Translations under genes and position numbers: made by a program
In this document: in pieces, positions 54,261 to 55,094 of the stretch
Layout: every line of letters begins with the position of its first letter
Position numbering within the stretch: the stretch's first letter is position 1
Notes under the pieces: generated by a model
Told to the model about the DNA's origin: nothing
What the model saw: the letters and a program-made list of their open reading frames with translations, nothing else
Databases searched by the model: none
DNA from: Paenibacillus sp.
GTDB taxonomy: Bacteria; Bacillota; Bacilli; Paenibacillales; YIM-B00363
Reading direction: 5' to 3'
NCBI RefSeq assembly: GCF_035645195.1
Contig: NZ_DASQNA010000019.1
Span: forward strand, 1-55,094
DNA: 55,094 bases

Positions 54261-55094
54261 ATGGTACGCCATATGAAAATGGCCGGCATGTTACTCGCAA
54301 TTACGTTGTTATCGGGCTTCGTTGCCGGATGCGTTATCATCGGTGAAACCAGCGACAGTCAGACTACATCCAATTCGGAAGATACAGATCAAACGACGGG
54401 GGCGGAGAATCTAGCAGGTCTAGAACCTTACGACTTAACGATGGCCGTACCGATTTTCGATACCAATCCGGCGGATATGGAGGCAGTCGAGGATGAACTG
54501 AACAAGCTGACGCAAGAGAAAATCAACGCAACGGTAACGATGCTCCCGATCAATATCGGCGTTTGGGGACAGCAGATGAATCTCATGATGTCCGGCGGCG
54601 AGAAGCTGGACGTGGCGTTCTCGATGGGAGCGGGCGGAATGTACCAAAGCGCGGCCGCAACCGGGAAGCTGTGTCCGCTCGATGAACTGCTGGAGAAATA
54701 CGGGCAAGGCATCGTGGAGCAGGTCGGGCAAGAGTACGTCGAGGGTGCCCGATACAACGGCAAAATCTATGCCGTGCCTACCAATCGGAATTTCGGCCAA
54801 GCGGCGGCGCTGTTTATGAGGAAGGACCTGGTGGAAAAGCACAACATCGATGTCGCTGCCATCAAAACCATTGACGATCTGGACAATGTATTCAAAATCA
54901 TTAAAGAGAATGAACCAGGAGTCGTTCCCTTAGCGGCCGGTCTCTCTTCTCCCCTGGAGTTTTACAGAACGTTCGACCGTCTCGGAGACAGCTATGGGGT
55001 GCTGCCCGGCTTCGACAACGGGATGAAGGTAGAGAACCATTACGAGCGGCCCGAGTATGCCGACTTATTGAACAAAGTTCGCGCGTGGTATAAG
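54261..55094 (+). CDS. Extracellular solute-binding lipoprotein, 3' end missing
   Basis: The first 278 codons of an ABC binding protein; the frame is open to the window edge. The ATG at 54261 follows AAGGGGGCAGG. The lipobox is GFVAGC with Cys24, then a Ser/Thr/Asp/Glu-rich linker. The mature part begins YDLTMAVPIFDTNP, and LMMSGGEKLDVAFSMG is the usual early segment of this family. Permease genes are expected to the right. Confidence 0.88.
   Translation, partial: MVRHMKMAGMLLAITLLSGFVAGCVIIGETSDSQTTSNSEDTDQTTGAENLAGLEPYDLTMAVPIFDTNPADMEAVEDELNKLTQEKINATVTMLPINIGVWGQQMNLMMSGGEKLDVAFSMGAGGMYQSAAATGKLCPLDELLEKYGQGIVEQVGQEYVEGARYNGKIYAVPTNRNFGQAAALFMRKDLVEKHNIDVAAIKTIDDLDNVFKIIKENEPGVVPLAAGLSSPLEFYRTFDRLGDSYGVLPGFDNGMKVENHYERPEYADLLNKVRAWYK

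Overview
The window looks like an accessory carbohydrate-utilisation region of a Gram-positive soil bacterium of the Paenibacillaceae (Paenibacillus/Cohnella type). The grounds are the repeated YesM/YesN-type two-component pairs, LplB/YtcP-type ABC permeases without an ATPase gene, lipoprotein binding proteins, strong AGGAGG ribosome sites with many GTG/TTG starts, cre-like CcpA sites and moderately high GC. I see no rRNA, tRNA, CRISPR or housekeeping genes. All genes except three (IS transposase, one sulfatase, the GH3 gene) lie on the + strand.

Layout. (1) 1-412: end of an IS3-family insertion sequence running off the left edge. (2) 578-10079: ABC permeases, binding lipoprotein, GH95 alpha-L-fucosidase-type enzyme, then a YesMN two-component pair. 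(3) 10175-15487: an IclR-controlled non-phosphorylative pentonate pathway (Weimberg type): FAH-fold 2-keto-3-deoxy-pentonate dehydratase, semialdehyde dehydrogenase and YjhG/YagF-type D-xylonate dehydratase. Two copies of one 17-bp palindrome precede the regulator and the first enzyme gene. (4) 15645-26275: a membrane-bound AraC regulator with a binding lipoprotein, a terminator, then two permeases and a second similar binding protein, two Gfo/Idh/MocA oxidoreductases and a D-lyxose isomerase. (5) 26352-36285: a ROK-regulated operon with a clear sigma-A promoter, a cre site and an inverted-repeat operator: DUF4432 epimerase-like protein, sulfatase, tripartite tricarboxylate transporter (TctC-TctB-TctA), two more sulfatases. 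(6) 36280-47233: a minus-strand sulfatase diverging from an operon of sulfatase, ABC transporter, response regulator, histidine kinase and sulfatase. (7) 47249-50582: GH3 glycosidase divergent from a small AraC regulator. (8) 50873-55094: a third YesMN pair and a binding lipoprotein cut by the window end.

How it fits together. Six sulfatases, the GH95 and the GH3 enzyme all lack signal peptides, and no secreted depolymerase is present. I infer that partly sulfated oligosaccharides or sugar acids are imported by the ABC systems and the Tct transporter, then desulfated and cleaved in the cytoplasm. The monosaccharides would pass through epimerase, isomerase, Gfo/Idh and xylonate-pathway enzymes toward 2-oxoglutarate or xylulose. 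The real substrate is unknown; a fucose- and/or xylose-containing sulfated glycan is the most economical guess. The sulfatase-activating enzyme (FGE or anSME) and the ABC ATPase (MsmX type) are not in the window.
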